Shown: one piece after another, positions 1 to 7,253 of the stretch
How positions within the stretch are numbered: the stretch's first letter is position 1
Layout of the letters: each line of letters starts with the position of its first letter
From: JBAXEO01 sp964541375
GTDB lineage: Bacteria; Actinomycetota; Coriobacteriia; Anaerosomatales; JAAXUF01
Direction: 5' to 3'
DNA length: 17,223 bases
Assembly: GCA_964541375.1 (NCBI GenBank)
Contig: CAZIPT010000047.1
Span: 1-17,223 of the forward strand
Translations under genes and position numbers: made by a program
Notes under the pieces: model-generated
Seen by the model: only the letters and a program-made list of their open reading frames with translations
The model's database searches: none
What the model was told of the DNA's origin: nothing

Positions 1-1111
1 TGACTCGGCCGCTCCGCTCGTAGAAGGCCGCGAGACGGGTGGCGAGGTATGCGGGATAGCCTTCCTCACCCGGCATCTCTTCGAGACGACCCGAAACCTC
101 GCGCAGTGCCTCGCCCCATCGTGACGTCGAGTCGGACATCATGGCGACGTTGTAGCCCATGTCGCGGTAGAACTCCGCCAGTGTCGCGCCCACATAGATG
201 GAAGCCTCTCGCGCGGCGACAGGCATATTGGAGGTGTTGGCCACGAGCACCGTACGATCCATAAGGGGAGCGTCATTGCGCGTGTCCTCGAGGTGGGGGA
301 ACTCCGTGAGCACCTCAGTCATCTCGTTGCCGCGTTCGCCGCAGCCCACGTACACGATGATGTCTACGTCGGCCCACTTGGCGAGCGACTGCTGCGTGAC
401 GGTCTTGCCGGTCCCGAAGCCGCCGGGAATGATGGCGTTGCCGCCCAGCGCAATCGGGAAGAACGTGTCCAGGATCCTCATGCCGGTGGTGAACGGCGTG
501 GTCGGATCCATCTTCCGGATGTAGGGCCGCCCCTGGCGCACGGGCCAGCGCTGGCTCATCCGAATCTCGGTGCCGTCTTCCATGGTCGCGACCACCTGGT
601 CGACGTTGTACTCGCCGGCCGGCGTGATCTGCGCGATCTTGCCGGCCTTGACCAGAGGCGGAACCATGACCTTGTGCAGGATGGTCTTGCCTTCGGGCAC
701 GGTTCCGAGCACGTCACCCGCGCCGACCATGTCGCCCGCCGAGACGACCGGCGTGAACGACCACAGCTTCTCTCGGTTGAGCGCAGAGGCAACCGTACCG
801 CGCTCGATGTAGTCGCCGCTTTGCTCGGCGATCACGGGCAACGGGCGCTGAACGCCGTCGTAAATCGACGTGAGCAGCCCCGGGCCAAGCTCGACCATTA
901 GTGCGCCCTCGGTCGACTCAACGATCTCGCCGACCTTCAGCCCCGATGTGTCTTCATAGACCTGGATAGTCGCCGTGTCGTTCTCGAGCCGAATGACCTC
1001 GCCCATGAGGCCTTCGTTGCCGACACGGACGATGTCGTACATGCGGGCACCGGTCATGCCGTCCGCGACCGCGACCGGGCCGGTGATCTTCGCAATCGTT
1101 CCGACGATCAT
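1..1111 (-). CDS. atpA: V/A-type ATPase catalytic subunit A (partial, C-terminus off the left edge)
   Basis: This is the nucleotide-hydrolysing or ATP-forming subunit of the A3B3 head of a membrane V/A-type ATPase. I translated 370 residues from the ATG at 1111. The family is near 590 residues, so about 220 C-terminal residues are missing. The start MIVGTIAKITGPV is typical. The long non-homologous region specific to A subunits lies at about residues 110-190. The P-loop at 230-237 reads GGFGTGKT. The catalytic glutamate is E259 in GCGERGNEM, and SDSTSRWGEALREVSGRL follows at 327-343. The start codon is one base after the atpF stop (TGA-C-ATG), and a G-rich stretch at the end of atpF serves as ribosome binding site. 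The tight spacing implies translational coupling. Subunits B and D are expected to the left. The second P-loop residue is Gly where I expect Pro (GPFGSGKT). Confidence 0.97.
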   Translation of the reverse strand, partial: MIVGTIAKITGPVAVADGMTGARMYDIVRVGNEGLMGEVIRLENDTATIQVYEDTSGLKVGEIVESTEGALMVELGPGLLTSIYDGVQRPLPVIAEQSGDYIERGTVASALNREKLWSFTPVVSAGDMVGAGDVLGTVPEGKTILHKVMVPPLVKAGKIAQITPAGEYNVDQVVATMEDGTEIRMSQRWPVRQGRPYIRKMDPTTPFTTGMRILDTFFPIALGGNAIIPGGFGTGKTVTQQSLAKWADVDIIVYVGCGERGNEMTEVLTEFPHLEDTRNDAPLMDRTVLVANTSNMPVAAREASIYVGATLAEFYRDMGYNVAMMSDSTSRWGEALREVSGRLEEMPGEEGYPAYLATRLAAFYERSGRV

Positions 1112-1112
1112 G

Positions 1113-1445
1113 TCATCCCCGCCTCAGAGTGATATCGAAACCAATCGCTCGCCTGATGAGCCTCGAGAGATAGGCGCGATGGTCCTCGCCTATTTCGAGC
1201 GTCTCCCTGATCGGCAGGGAGACCACGATCGGCCGGTAAATCGAATCGATCTTCTTTTGGATGCGCTCGTCGATCGAAGACATCAGCTTCTCGTTGATCG
1301 CGATGATGCCCGTGGCGTCATCGTCGAGCAGCGATGTCAGCGTCCGCCGCGCCGTCTCAGGACTGTCGACGATCTCGACGTCCACGCCCGCGAGCCGGAA
1401 GCCGTCCGCGGAATCAGGATCGGTGAGTACAACGAGCCTATACAA
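1113..1445 (-). CDS. atpF: V/A-type ATPase central-stalk subunit F
   Basis: Small central-stalk subunit that sits with subunit D in the rotor shaft and links the head to the ion ring. It has 110 residues, close to the usual 100-110. Recognisable family features are the N-terminal strand MYRLVVLTDPDSADGFRLAGV, the segment IYRPIVVSLP near residues 69-78 and the C-terminal RRAIGFDI. The start codon is TTG at 1445-1443. It is supported by a strong GGGAGGAG ribosome binding site about seven bases upstream, and no better ATG or GTG exists. The first 8 bases overlap the end of atpC, and atpA starts one base after the stop, so F is translated between two coupled neighbours. Confidence 0.93.
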   Translation of the reverse strand: MYRLVVLTDPDSADGFRLAGVDVEIVDSPETARRTLTSLLDDDATGIIAINEKLMSSIDERIQKKIDSIYRPIVVSLPIRETLEIGEDHRAYLSRLIRRAIGFDITLRRG

Positions 1446-2532
1446 GGATCAGCTCCTCCCTCACCCTGTCGGCGGGCATCCCGACTGAGATGCCTTTGAC
1501 CACGATGCGCAGGTTGGTTATCTCGTTCTGTTTGCCGTACAAGTAGGCGATGGCGACCCCGACACCGTGCGGGTCCTTCACGCCTGCCATCAGTGCGCGC
1601 CGCATCAGCTGTTCTTCCAGCGCGCGCTCGAACACCGTGATCGAGTTGCTCTCGAGGTACCTCAGAGCCGCCTCGTCGAGCGCGCCACCGTAAGGAGTGC
1701 GCTTGAGCCTGTCCAGGACCTCATCGACATCGGACATCCGCGCGAGCTCCAAAAAGAGGTCCCGACGGACAACGCGCCCGCCCTCGAGGAAGTACTTGTC
1801 GGCCTTGGTGGATCCCATATCCGCCTTGAGCAGACGGAACACCATGACCATGTTGGATGTGTCGATCTGCATCCCCAGGATCCGGCGTGCGATGTCGACG
1901 TCTGCCGAACCGCCGACCAGGCGAGAGGACGCCCATGCGGTGTACTGCTGGTCGAGGGCCAGCTCCAGGGGTGCCAGGTCGTTGTCCCTGGTGTAGTCAG
2001 GGAACGCTTTGCGCAGCGGCGCGGCGTAGACCAGGCCCCACATCGCCATCGTGTTGATGACAGCTCCGACCTCGTCGAACTGGGTCAAGGCCTCAAGATC
2101 GGCCTCACTCAGGTACCCGGCCGGGAAGAAGCTCTTCTTGATCTCATCGCGGGGCACCTCGTTGTGCACGCCTCGCAGGATCGTCTTGATGTTGAAGACG
2201 TCCCATCGGCCCAAGAGCGTCGCAAGCAACGTGCGAGCCGACGGGTTGAGGAAGGAGAGCACCTTGCGGTACGCCCGGACCATGTTGTCTTTGAGCGCGC
2301 CGTCGATGACCGCCGCCGTCCGACCGTGGACGAGCTCGGCCTCCAGGTCTGCCGCGTAGTCAGTTGCCATGAGTTCCTTGATGGCTTGTCCCATGTCTGT
2401 CGCATCCATGAGACGGTCGTAGAACGCCCGGGGGAGCAGGTTCGCGCGCATGCCACGCAGCCGCGCGTTGGCATACCCAGCGTCGGTCTCCGGGACTGTC
2501 CGGTTGCCTGCCTCGATGACGGCCTTGCTCAT
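1438..2532 (-). CDS. atpC: V/A-type ATPase subunit C (AC39/d-type rotor cap)
   Basis: Funnel-shaped soluble subunit that seats the D-F central stalk on the membrane ring of K subunits. It has 364 residues against a usual 320-360. Family signs are the N-terminal YANARLRGMRANLLPRAFYD, the central LLGRWDVFNIKTILRG, and the C-terminal pattern IAYLYGKQNEITNLRIVVKG followed by a short acidic end. The protein is helical and shows no membrane segment. The start ATG overlaps the atpE stop in an ATGA junction, and the TAG stop lies inside the start of atpF. Both junctions indicate coupled translation. This stop is one of several ordinary TAG terminators here, which matters for judging the TAG inside atpI. 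Confidence 0.95.
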   Translation of the reverse strand: MSKAVIEAGNRTVPETDAGYANARLRGMRANLLPRAFYDRLMDATDMGQAIKELMATDYAADLEAELVHGRTAAVIDGALKDNMVRAYRKVLSFLNPSARTLLATLLGRWDVFNIKTILRGVHNEVPRDEIKKSFFPAGYLSEADLEALTQFDEVGAVINTMAMWGLVYAAPLRKAFPDYTRDNDLAPLELALDQQYTAWASSRLVGGSADVDIARRILGMQIDTSNMVMVFRLLKADMGSTKADKYFLEGGRVVRRDLFLELARMSDVDEVLDRLKRTPYGGALDEAALRYLESNSITVFERALEEQLMRRALMAGVKDPHGVGVAIAYLYGKQNEITNLRIVVKGISVGMPADRVREELILV

Positions 2533-3104
2533 GAGAACAGGACCGCGGCTACATCAGCGCGTACGAACTGCCTGGCACGACTGAGACGATCCTCAAGCGT
2601 GTTTCGGCGCACGATCTTGCCCCCGCCAGTCTCGACGACGAGACCACCGGCGGTGTCCAGATCGCCGACAACGTCTGCGGAGAGACCCGCATCCGAAGCC
2701 GCCTTCTGTGCGAGGCCGACGTCTTTGGCCGTCACGCGAATCGTGACCGGGCCGCTCACGTCTTCCAGCGCTTCTGCCGCCAGCGCGGCGAAGAGCGCGT
2801 CGTACCCCGCGTCGCGTGCCGAGAACAGCTGCTTCTCGGCGTCGTCGAACACAGCCGTCAGACCGTCGCCCTTGACCGAGGAGACGGTCATCTTGGACTC
2901 GAGTCTGGCCGCGTTGACCTGCTTGGACGCGTTCAGCTTCGCCACTCGCTCGACCTGGTTCACGAACGTGTCGTGGATCTGCTGGGCCTGCCGCTCGGCC
3001 TCCTCGACGATGAGCTTCGCGTGCTCGCGAGCCTCGCCGACTATAGCTTCGCAGTCTGCCTGTGCCTGGTCGTCCAGGGTACTGAGAATGTCATTGATTG
3101 CCAT
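2529..3104 (-). CDS. atpE: V/A-type ATPase peripheral-stalk subunit E
   Basis: Peripheral-stalk (stator) subunit that pairs with subunit H/G as a long coiled coil and anchors the catalytic head to subunit I. It has 191 residues, the usual size. Residues 1 to about 90 are charged and heptad-like with many Ala, Glu and Gln (for example EEAERQAQQIHDTFVNQ), as expected for the coiled coil. The C-terminal globular part carries GGLVVETGGGKIVRRN followed by TLEDRLSRAR, the most diagnostic stretch of the family. The ATG at 3104 has an AGAGGGGG ribosome binding site. A perfect 9-bp inverted repeat lies directly upstream of that site. The stop overlaps the atpC start by 4 bases. Confidence 0.94.
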   Translation of the reverse strand: MAINDILSTLDDQAQADCEAIVGEAREHAKLIVEEAERQAQQIHDTFVNQVERVAKLNASKQVNAARLESKMTVSSVKGDGLTAVFDDAEKQLFSARDAGYDALFAALAAEALEDVSGPVTIRVTAKDVGLAQKAASDAGLSADVVGDLDTAGGLVVETGGGKIVRRNTLEDRLSRARQFVRADVAAVLFS

Positions 3105-3116
3105 GGGTCGCCCCCT

Positions 3117-3160
3117 CTAGGACGGACAGACGGGTCGCACTGGAACGCATCCCGTCCTAG
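3117..3160 (-). promoter_or_regulatory. Intercistronic hairpin between atpK and atpE
   Basis: Bases 3117-3125 (CTAGGACGG on the plus strand) are perfectly complementary to 3152-3160, giving a 9-bp stem with a 26-base loop. An alternative stem pairs 3129-3134 with 3151-3156. The left arm in the transcript contains the TAG stop of atpK, and the right arm ends directly before the G-rich ribosome binding site of atpE. No T-run follows, so it is unlikely to be a strong terminator. Its position fits mRNA protection, processing or restraint of atpE translation after the high-copy K subunit. Confidence 0.55.
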
Positions 3161-3477
3161 CCGTTGAGGATGATGGCCATGACGAATCCGAGCAGAGCGA
3201 TGACTTCAGGGAGCGCCGTGAGCGTCAGAACAAAGACGCGCTCTTCGGGACGCTCTGCCAGGGTGCCCTGACCGGCCGAACCGATCTTTGCCTGCGCCCA
3301 GCCGGCGCCAATCGCTGAGATACCCATGCACAGTGCAGCGCCCAACGTCTTGACAGCTGCAGCCATCGTGACCGGTGGCGCCGCTGCGGCCTCCTGTGCG
3401 AGTGCAACTGCCGGTACTGCCATAACTCCGACAAACGTGCTGAAGAACACATACTTCGCGAGCCTCTTGCTGATCAT
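3157..3477 (-). CDS. atpK: V/A-type ATPase membrane ring subunit K (proteolipid)
   Basis: Ion-carrying proteolipid that forms the rotating membrane ring. It has 106 residues. Residues 1 to about 28 look like a signal peptide (basic start, hydrophobic core, VALAQEA near the cleavage zone). Two membrane helices follow, at about 40-65 and 81-105, forming one hairpin as in the Thermus ring subunit rather than the duplicated four-helix form. The ion-binding carboxylate is Glu91 in LTALPEVIALLGF. The first helix carries GAGWAQAKIG with Gln62. Glu91 is followed by Val, not the Ser or Thr often found next to the carboxylate in sodium-binding rings, so proton coupling is slightly favoured. The ATG overlaps the TGA of atpI. 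A perfect inverted repeat starts at its stop codon. Confidence 0.95.
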   Translation of the reverse strand: MISKRLAKYVFFSTFVGVMAVPAVALAQEAAAAPPVTMAAAVKTLGAALCMGISAIGAGWAQAKIGSAGQGTLAERPEERVFVLTLTALPEVIALLGFVMAIILNG

Positions 3478-4129
3478 GCGCGCTTCTCCCCTCCGGTTTT
3501 CTGGAACGGCTTGTACTCTTTGGAACCTGGCTCGTAAAACTTCCCGAAGAACTCGAGGAAGTTAAGACGCACTGCATGGATATTCGGGCTGAAAGCGCAG
3601 ATGACGAAGTTGAGCATCTGCAGTGGGATGGCAATGATGAGGCCGAGGATGGGATTGCCCATCGAAGCGGCAATCTCGTTGACCGCCTCGGCGAAGATGG
3701 CGCCGGCGAGGCCGACGGCCATGATACGCAGGTAGCTTGCGATGTTCGACAGCGCGCCGATCGATTCAATGGCTCCGACGATACCGCCTCCCTTGATGGC
3801 GAAGGCGAATCCGAGGAACAGCACGAGCGCTGCAATCGCTTGGAGAACGTAGGCTCCGGTGGTGCCTATGTTGGCCGTCAGCACGGCGCCAAAGACGATC
3901 ATCAGGACGAGGCCGGCGAACCCGAGGACGAACGCGATCATCCCGCCCTTCTCGTAAACATGGGACCAGTGCTTGGTCTTGATGCCGTTGTAGACTCCGA
4001 GCACCAGACCCAAGAGCACCTGGAACGCGCCGATGGCAAGAGCGATGATCAAGAAGGTCATGAGCATCTCAGGCTGGGTGCGCTCGAACGGCATGATGAT
4101 GTGAGCGCCCGCGGGTACCGGATATCCCC
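3474..4129 (-). CDS. atpI: V/A-type ATPase subunit I, C-terminal membrane part (5' end lost in the gap)
   Basis: Second half of the stator membrane subunit (a-subunit equivalent), which forms the ion half-channels next to the K ring. About 217 residues can be read from the gap to the TGA at 3474. Several long hydrophobic helices are present, including TFLIIALAIGAFQVLLGLVL and AYVLQAIAALVLFLGFAFAI. The functional arginine lies in ASYLRIMAVGLAGA (codon 3726-3728). The end FLEFFGKFYEPGSKEYKPF is typical. There is no start codon of its own. It continues the gene at 4196-5503 across ten N, and the nominal gap length breaks the frame, so the true gap is of other length. The stop overlaps the atpK start (ATGA). 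Confidence 0.9.
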
Positions 4130-4139
4130 NNNNNNNNNN
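4130..4139. other. Assembly gap (10 N) inside atpI
   Basis: Ten ambiguous bases separate the two parts of atpI. Reading into the gap from the left part gives FGNVMQPIG, and reading out gives GYPVPAGAHII. These look like neighbouring pieces of one protein, so few residues are probably missing. Ten is likely a placeholder, because the frames on the two sides do not join at that length. Confidence 0.97.
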
Positions 4140-4195
4140 CTCCCTATGGGCTGCATGACGTTGCCGAATCTTGGCCCCAGAAGGTTCCCGAAGAA

Positions 4196-5503
4196 CTAGC
4201 CGTAGATGAAACCGAAGATGATAACGCTGGTAGCCGCCGGGCCAAGGATCGCTGTCGCCAACTGCACGCCATCGTTGTCCTTGAACTTCATCCTGAGCCA
4301 CATCACCGTGCCGAGCATGACGAGCCCGTATCCGATGTCTCCGACGATCATGCCGAAGAACAACGGGTAGAAGATCGCCAGCATCCACGTGGGATCGTAG
4401 GTGCCGTACTTTGGCTTGCCCATCATCCCCATGAGCTGCTCGTACGGCGCAGCCCATCCCGCATTCTTGAGGGCGACGGGAGCGTTGACGAAGTCCTTCT
4501 CGTCAATCTCAAGTTGGGTCACCACGATCTCGTCGACGAACTTCTCGTGCAGCATGTCGGTGAGTTCGTTCATATCGGAAACGGGGACCCAACCGTCGAT
4601 CATGAACGCGTACTCGGTGCGACCGAACTGCGGTATCGCCACGATCTCGTCGATGCGGTCCATGAGCACATCGCGCGCAGTGGTCAGCTTGGCGAACCAC
4701 TTGCGCGACATCTCGTCGAGCTCGGTACGAATGCGCTCGAGCTCCGCGGGCAGCTCGGCCCTGCGCTGGTGGATCGTCTCGTAGGCGACGTCGAGCGGCA
4801 TGTCCTGGAAGTCCTGCGGCAGTCGGATCTGGTTGACGTTCTCCATGGCCAGGAACTTGTGGACAGGCTCGGCGTACTGGCGCGCGTAGACGACGATGGC
4901 AGCCGTCGTCTGATCGTCGATATCGGTGGAAAGGATCTCGCACTGAGAATTGGTGACCTTGTCGAGTTCGACCTGGAGGTGCTCGAGCCCGGCCTTATAG
5001 CGACGCTCGACCAAGAGCGCCACGCTATCGAAGGCTCCGGTGACGACGAGCTGCTTGGCCAGTGGCTGTATCTTGCCGAGAATCGGCTCGTAGCGCGCGA
5101 GGAGTGAGATCTCGCCCTCTGCCGACGTGTGGAGCGCCGCAAGGTCGGCGGTCTTCTCCTCTACGTCGGAGATGACACTCGACACTTCCTCGGCGAGCTG
5201 CGACGGAGTGAGGCGCCAGAGACGCTCGTACTCAACCAGCCGACCCTTGGCGTCCATCGGCTCGGTCGGCTCGTTCAACGTCTTGAGTATCGCCCTCACC
5301 CGAATGAGCAGTTCGTCGAGCTGATCGTATACCTGGACTTCTTCGCCTTGGATCTCCATGCGATCCAGCGCGACTTCGCCGCTTGCGATTCGCTTCGACA
5401 GATCCTCGATGTGGATCTTGCCCTGGTCGTGAAGTGCGCTCACTACGTCGAGGAACAGGCTCTTGGGGCCTATGATCTCGACCTTCGCCATTGGAACAAG
5501 CAC
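4196..5503 (-). CDS. atpI: V/A-type ATPase subunit I, N-terminal part, ended by an in-frame TAG
   Basis: First 435 residues of the stator membrane subunit. Residues 1 to about 330 are the soluble arm that holds the peripheral stalks (KVEIIGPKSLFLDVVSALH at the start, then charged helices). Membrane helices begin at about 365 (WMLAIFYPLFFGMIVGDIGY). I prefer the GTG at 5503. It gives the usual start LVPMAKVEIIG and lies nine bases after AGAGAGG, whereas the in-frame GTG at 5512 touches that site. The frame ends at TAG 4198-4196 after FGFIYG. It then goes on in the same frame with FFGNLLGPRFGNVMQPIG up to the gap. Homologues read YGEFFGNLLG, so TAG stands where GAG (Glu) is expected. It is either a sequence error near the contig end or a real nonsense change. 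Confidence 0.92.
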   Translation of the reverse strand: MLVPMAKVEIIGPKSLFLDVVSALHDQGKIHIEDLSKRIASGEVALDRMEIQGEEVQVYDQLDELLIRVRAILKTLNEPTEPMDAKGRLVEYERLWRLTPSQLAEEVSSVISDVEEKTADLAALHTSAEGEISLLARYEPILGKIQPLAKQLVVTGAFDSVALLVERRYKAGLEHLQVELDKVTNSQCEILSTDIDDQTTAAIVVYARQYAEPVHKFLAMENVNQIRLPQDFQDMPLDVAYETIHQRRAELPAELERIRTELDEMSRKWFAKLTTARDVLMDRIDEIVAIPQFGRTEYAFMIDGWVPVSDMNELTDMLHEKFVDEIVVTQLEIDEKDFVNAPVALKNAGWAAPYEQLMGMMGKPKYGTYDPTWMLAIFYPLFFGMIVGDIGYGLVMLGTVMWLRMKFKDNDGVQLATAILGPAATSVIIFGFIYG

Positions 5504-5519
5504 GTGGACCACCCTCTCT

Positions 5520-5535
5520 GGGGACCGGCCTCCCC
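5520..5535 (-). promoter_or_regulatory. Small hairpin between atpH and atpI
   Basis: In the transcript GGGGA and TCCCC pair around a six-base loop, and the stem ends immediately before the AGAGAGG ribosome binding site of atpI. This is the same arrangement as the atpK-atpE hairpin: stem, then ribosome binding site, then start codon. The stem is only 5 bp, so a functional role is tentative. Confidence 0.35.
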
Positions 5536-5547
5536 GCCGTGACCTGG

Positions 5548-5916
5548 CTAAATGGTAGTCACGGCGTCCAACACGAGACGCACCGCCTCTGCGCGGTGCG
5601 TGTTTATCCGTTCGGATAGCTCGACGGCATCGGTCTTGGCCTCCGCGCGCAGGCGGGCGGCCTCCTTCTCGGCAGCGTCGAGTATCACCTTCTCGCTTGC
5701 TGCCGCTCCGGCTCCGCCCTCGGCTTCAGCCTTAGCGACAAGCTCGGCGGCCTTCTTTCGGGCCTGGGTCACGATCTCGTCGGCCTCGCGCTTGGCGGCC
5801 AAGACGCGGCCCGAGATCTCGAGCTCTTTCTCGCGGATCAGGTGAAGTGGAGTGTTGGAGTCAGTGGCGATGGTCTGCTTGTGCATTTCGATGTCGTCGA
5901 TGACCTTTTCGTCCAC
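5548..5916 (-). CDS. atpH: V/A-type ATPase peripheral-stalk subunit H (G-like coiled coil)
   Basis: First gene of the ATPase operon. The 122-residue protein is almost wholly charged helix rich in Ala, Glu, Lys and Arg. A heptad-like stretch runs from about residue 26 (IREKELEISGRVLAAKREAD) to the end, broken only by EGGAGAAA near 66-73. Such proteins pair with subunit E to form the peripheral stalk. Low-complexity coiled coils are hard to assign on sequence alone, so the call rests on its place directly before atpI and on its size (family about 100-120). The start is GTG at 5916, with AAGGGGG about seven bases upstream. The stop is TAG, followed by a 44-base spacer to atpI. Confidence 0.88.
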   Translation of the reverse strand: MDEKVIDDIEMHKQTIATDSNTPLHLIREKELEISGRVLAAKREADEIVTQARKKAAELVAKAEAEGGAGAAASEKVILDAAEKEAARLRAEAKTDAVELSERINTHRAEAVRLVLDAVTTI

Positions 5917-5943
5917 AGAGAATCCCCCTTGGTGCGATGACGG

Positions 5944-5972
5944 GTGTTACGGCACACAAAACGAGGCACCAA
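5944..5972 (-). promoter_or_regulatory. Possible weak promoter for the ATPase operon
   Basis: TTGGTG (5972-5967) and TAACAC (5949-5944) are separated by 17 bases and would start transcription about 25 bases before the atpH start. Each box matches the sigma-70 consensus at only three positions. The -35 box lies in the loop of the hairpin at 5961-5984. I list it because an operon start is expected here and nothing better is visible downstream of that hairpin. Confidence 0.25.
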
Positions 5973-5984
5973 CTTGAGCCTCGT
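5957..5984 (-). terminator. Hairpin with T-run between alr and atpH
   Basis: In transcript order ACGAGGC pairs with GCCTCGT (7 bp, 10-base loop) and is followed by TTTGTGTG. Flanking CACAC and GTGTG could extend the stem past a small internal loop. It lies about 90 bases after the alr stop and about 40 bases before atpH. It may end alr transcripts. If the ATPase promoter lies upstream of it, it would be a leader attenuator instead. Confidence 0.55.
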
Positions 5985-6076
5985 AGTGTGTTTCGTCATA
6001 AGGGGGAGCCACTCCTGCGAAGAAGTGACCCTATTTGCTGCGCCTGCGGTACGACCGTCATGCGACGGGCGTACGC

Positions 6077-7195
6077 CTAGCGGTAGACGCGCTCCAGACG
6101 CATGCCCAGGGCACACGTCATCTCGTAGTTGATGGTACCGGCGGCTTCGGCGAGATCCTCGATCGTGACCCGCTCGCCACCCTGCTCGCCAATGACAACG
6201 ACCTCGTCGCCCCTCGCCAGTTCCACCCCGCGGGGCACCTCGATCATGAGCTGATCCATACACACACGACCGATCTGTCGACAGCGCGCTCCGCCCGCCA
6301 GCACGGCAAACTCGTTGGAGGCGGCACGATGGATGCCGTCGGCGTAGCCAAGCGGCAGAGTCGCGACCACCGTGGGCGCAGCCGCAGTCCAGGTGAACCC
6401 GTAGCTGACGCTCTCCCCCATCCCTATCCGCTTCACGAGCGTAGCGCGCGCCTTGACCGACCTCGCCGGGGCGAGTTCCACCCGTTCGCGTGCGGCGCCC
6501 GAGGGATACAGGCCGTAGATCGACAGGCCGCACCGGACCATATCCAGATGCGTCTCTGGGTACAGGATCGTCGCCGGGCTGTTGGCGGCGTGGACGATGC
6601 CGGGGTTGAGACCCTCGGTGCGCATCTCGGCAAGCGTGCCGGTGAAACGGTCGAACTGGCGCTCCACCTCCCAGTCGCCGGCAACATCAGCCGTAGCGAA
6701 GTGCGTGAACGTCCCCTCGAGTTCGAGTCCCGGAAAGTCGGTCAGTCCAAGCGCGAAGGTCGCGGCGGCCTCAGCGCGCACGCCGATCCGGTTCATGCCA
6801 CTGTCGACCTTCAGGTGGTACTTCGCCGAGAGGCCCTGCGCGGCCGCCCACTTCCCCAGCGCGACCGCGAACTCGCGTGTCGTCACCGTCGGTGTGAGGT
6901 CGTGCTCCAACAGCGAGGGAATCGCGGTCTCAGGCGGCTCCGAGAGCAGCATGATCGGCGCCGAGATACCCGCCCGACGCAGCTCCAGACCCTCTCGGAG
7001 TGTCGCAACGCCCAGGCGATCCGCGCCGCCAGCCAACGCCGACAGTGCTGCTTTCTCGGCGCCATGGCCGTAGCCATCGGCTTTGACCACCGCCATGAAC
7101 AGCGTCCCGCGCTTGGTCAACGCCTTGAGGTTGGCGACGTTGGAGGTGATCTTCGCCAGATCGATCTGCGCCCATGACCATCGGTTCTTCGTCAC
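6077..7195 (-). CDS. alr: Alanine racemase
   Basis: PLP-dependent enzyme that interconverts L- and D-alanine in the cytoplasm and supplies D-alanine for peptidoglycan. From the GTG at 7195 it has 372 residues, the usual size. The cofactor lysine is K38 in AVVKADGYGHG and the second catalytic base is Y265 in VSYGFTWTA. Both numbers match the classical Geobacillus enzyme closely. Other family motifs are HFATAD, VHAANSPA and GRVCMDQLMIEV. An ATG three codons earlier (7204) is possible, but GGGAGG touches it and sits nine bases before the GTG, so I prefer the GTG. It follows nnrD after 58 bases that hold a 6-bp hairpin. A terminator-like hairpin lies downstream. Confidence 0.96.
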   Translation of the reverse strand: MTKNRWSWAQIDLAKITSNVANLKALTKRGTLFMAVVKADGYGHGAEKAALSALAGGADRLGVATLREGLELRRAGISAPIMLLSEPPETAIPSLLEHDLTPTVTTREFAVALGKWAAAQGLSAKYHLKVDSGMNRIGVRAEAAATFALGLTDFPGLELEGTFTHFATADVAGDWEVERQFDRFTGTLAEMRTEGLNPGIVHAANSPATILYPETHLDMVRCGLSIYGLYPSGAARERVELAPARSVKARATLVKRIGMGESVSYGFTWTAAAPTVVATLPLGYADGIHRAASNEFAVLAGGARCRQIGRVCMDQLMIEVPRGVELARGDEVVVIGEQGGERVTIEDLAEAAGTINYEMTCALGMRLERVYR

Positions 7196-7223
7196 GCTGA
7201 ACATCCTCCCGGTTTCGAGGCGT

Positions 7224-7244
7224 GGCGCAACGAAACTCTGCGCC
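7224..7244 (-). other. Intercistronic hairpin between nnrD and alr
   Basis: GGCGCA and TGCGCC pair perfectly around a 9-base loop, just after the nnrD stop and about 20 bases before the alr ribosome binding site. No T-run follows, so a terminator is unlikely. Processing or stability are possible roles. Confidence 0.35.
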
Positions 7245-7253
7245 GTCTCGCGG

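Noticed and set aside
1567..3120. Long plus-strand open frame opposite atpC and atpE (517 codons)
   Set aside because: It is a shadow of GC-rich coding DNA. The opposite strand carries well-conserved ATPase subunits, and the translation is low-complexity without any domain.
4196..4198. Recoding of TAG (pyrrolysine or similar) in atpI
   Set aside because: TAG is the ordinary stop of at least seven neighbouring genes, homologues have Glu there, and the codon lies beside an assembly gap.
6035..7177. Long plus-strand open frame opposite alr (380 codons)
   Set aside because: Arginine-rich shadow translation with no recognisable motif. The minus strand encodes a complete alanine racemase.
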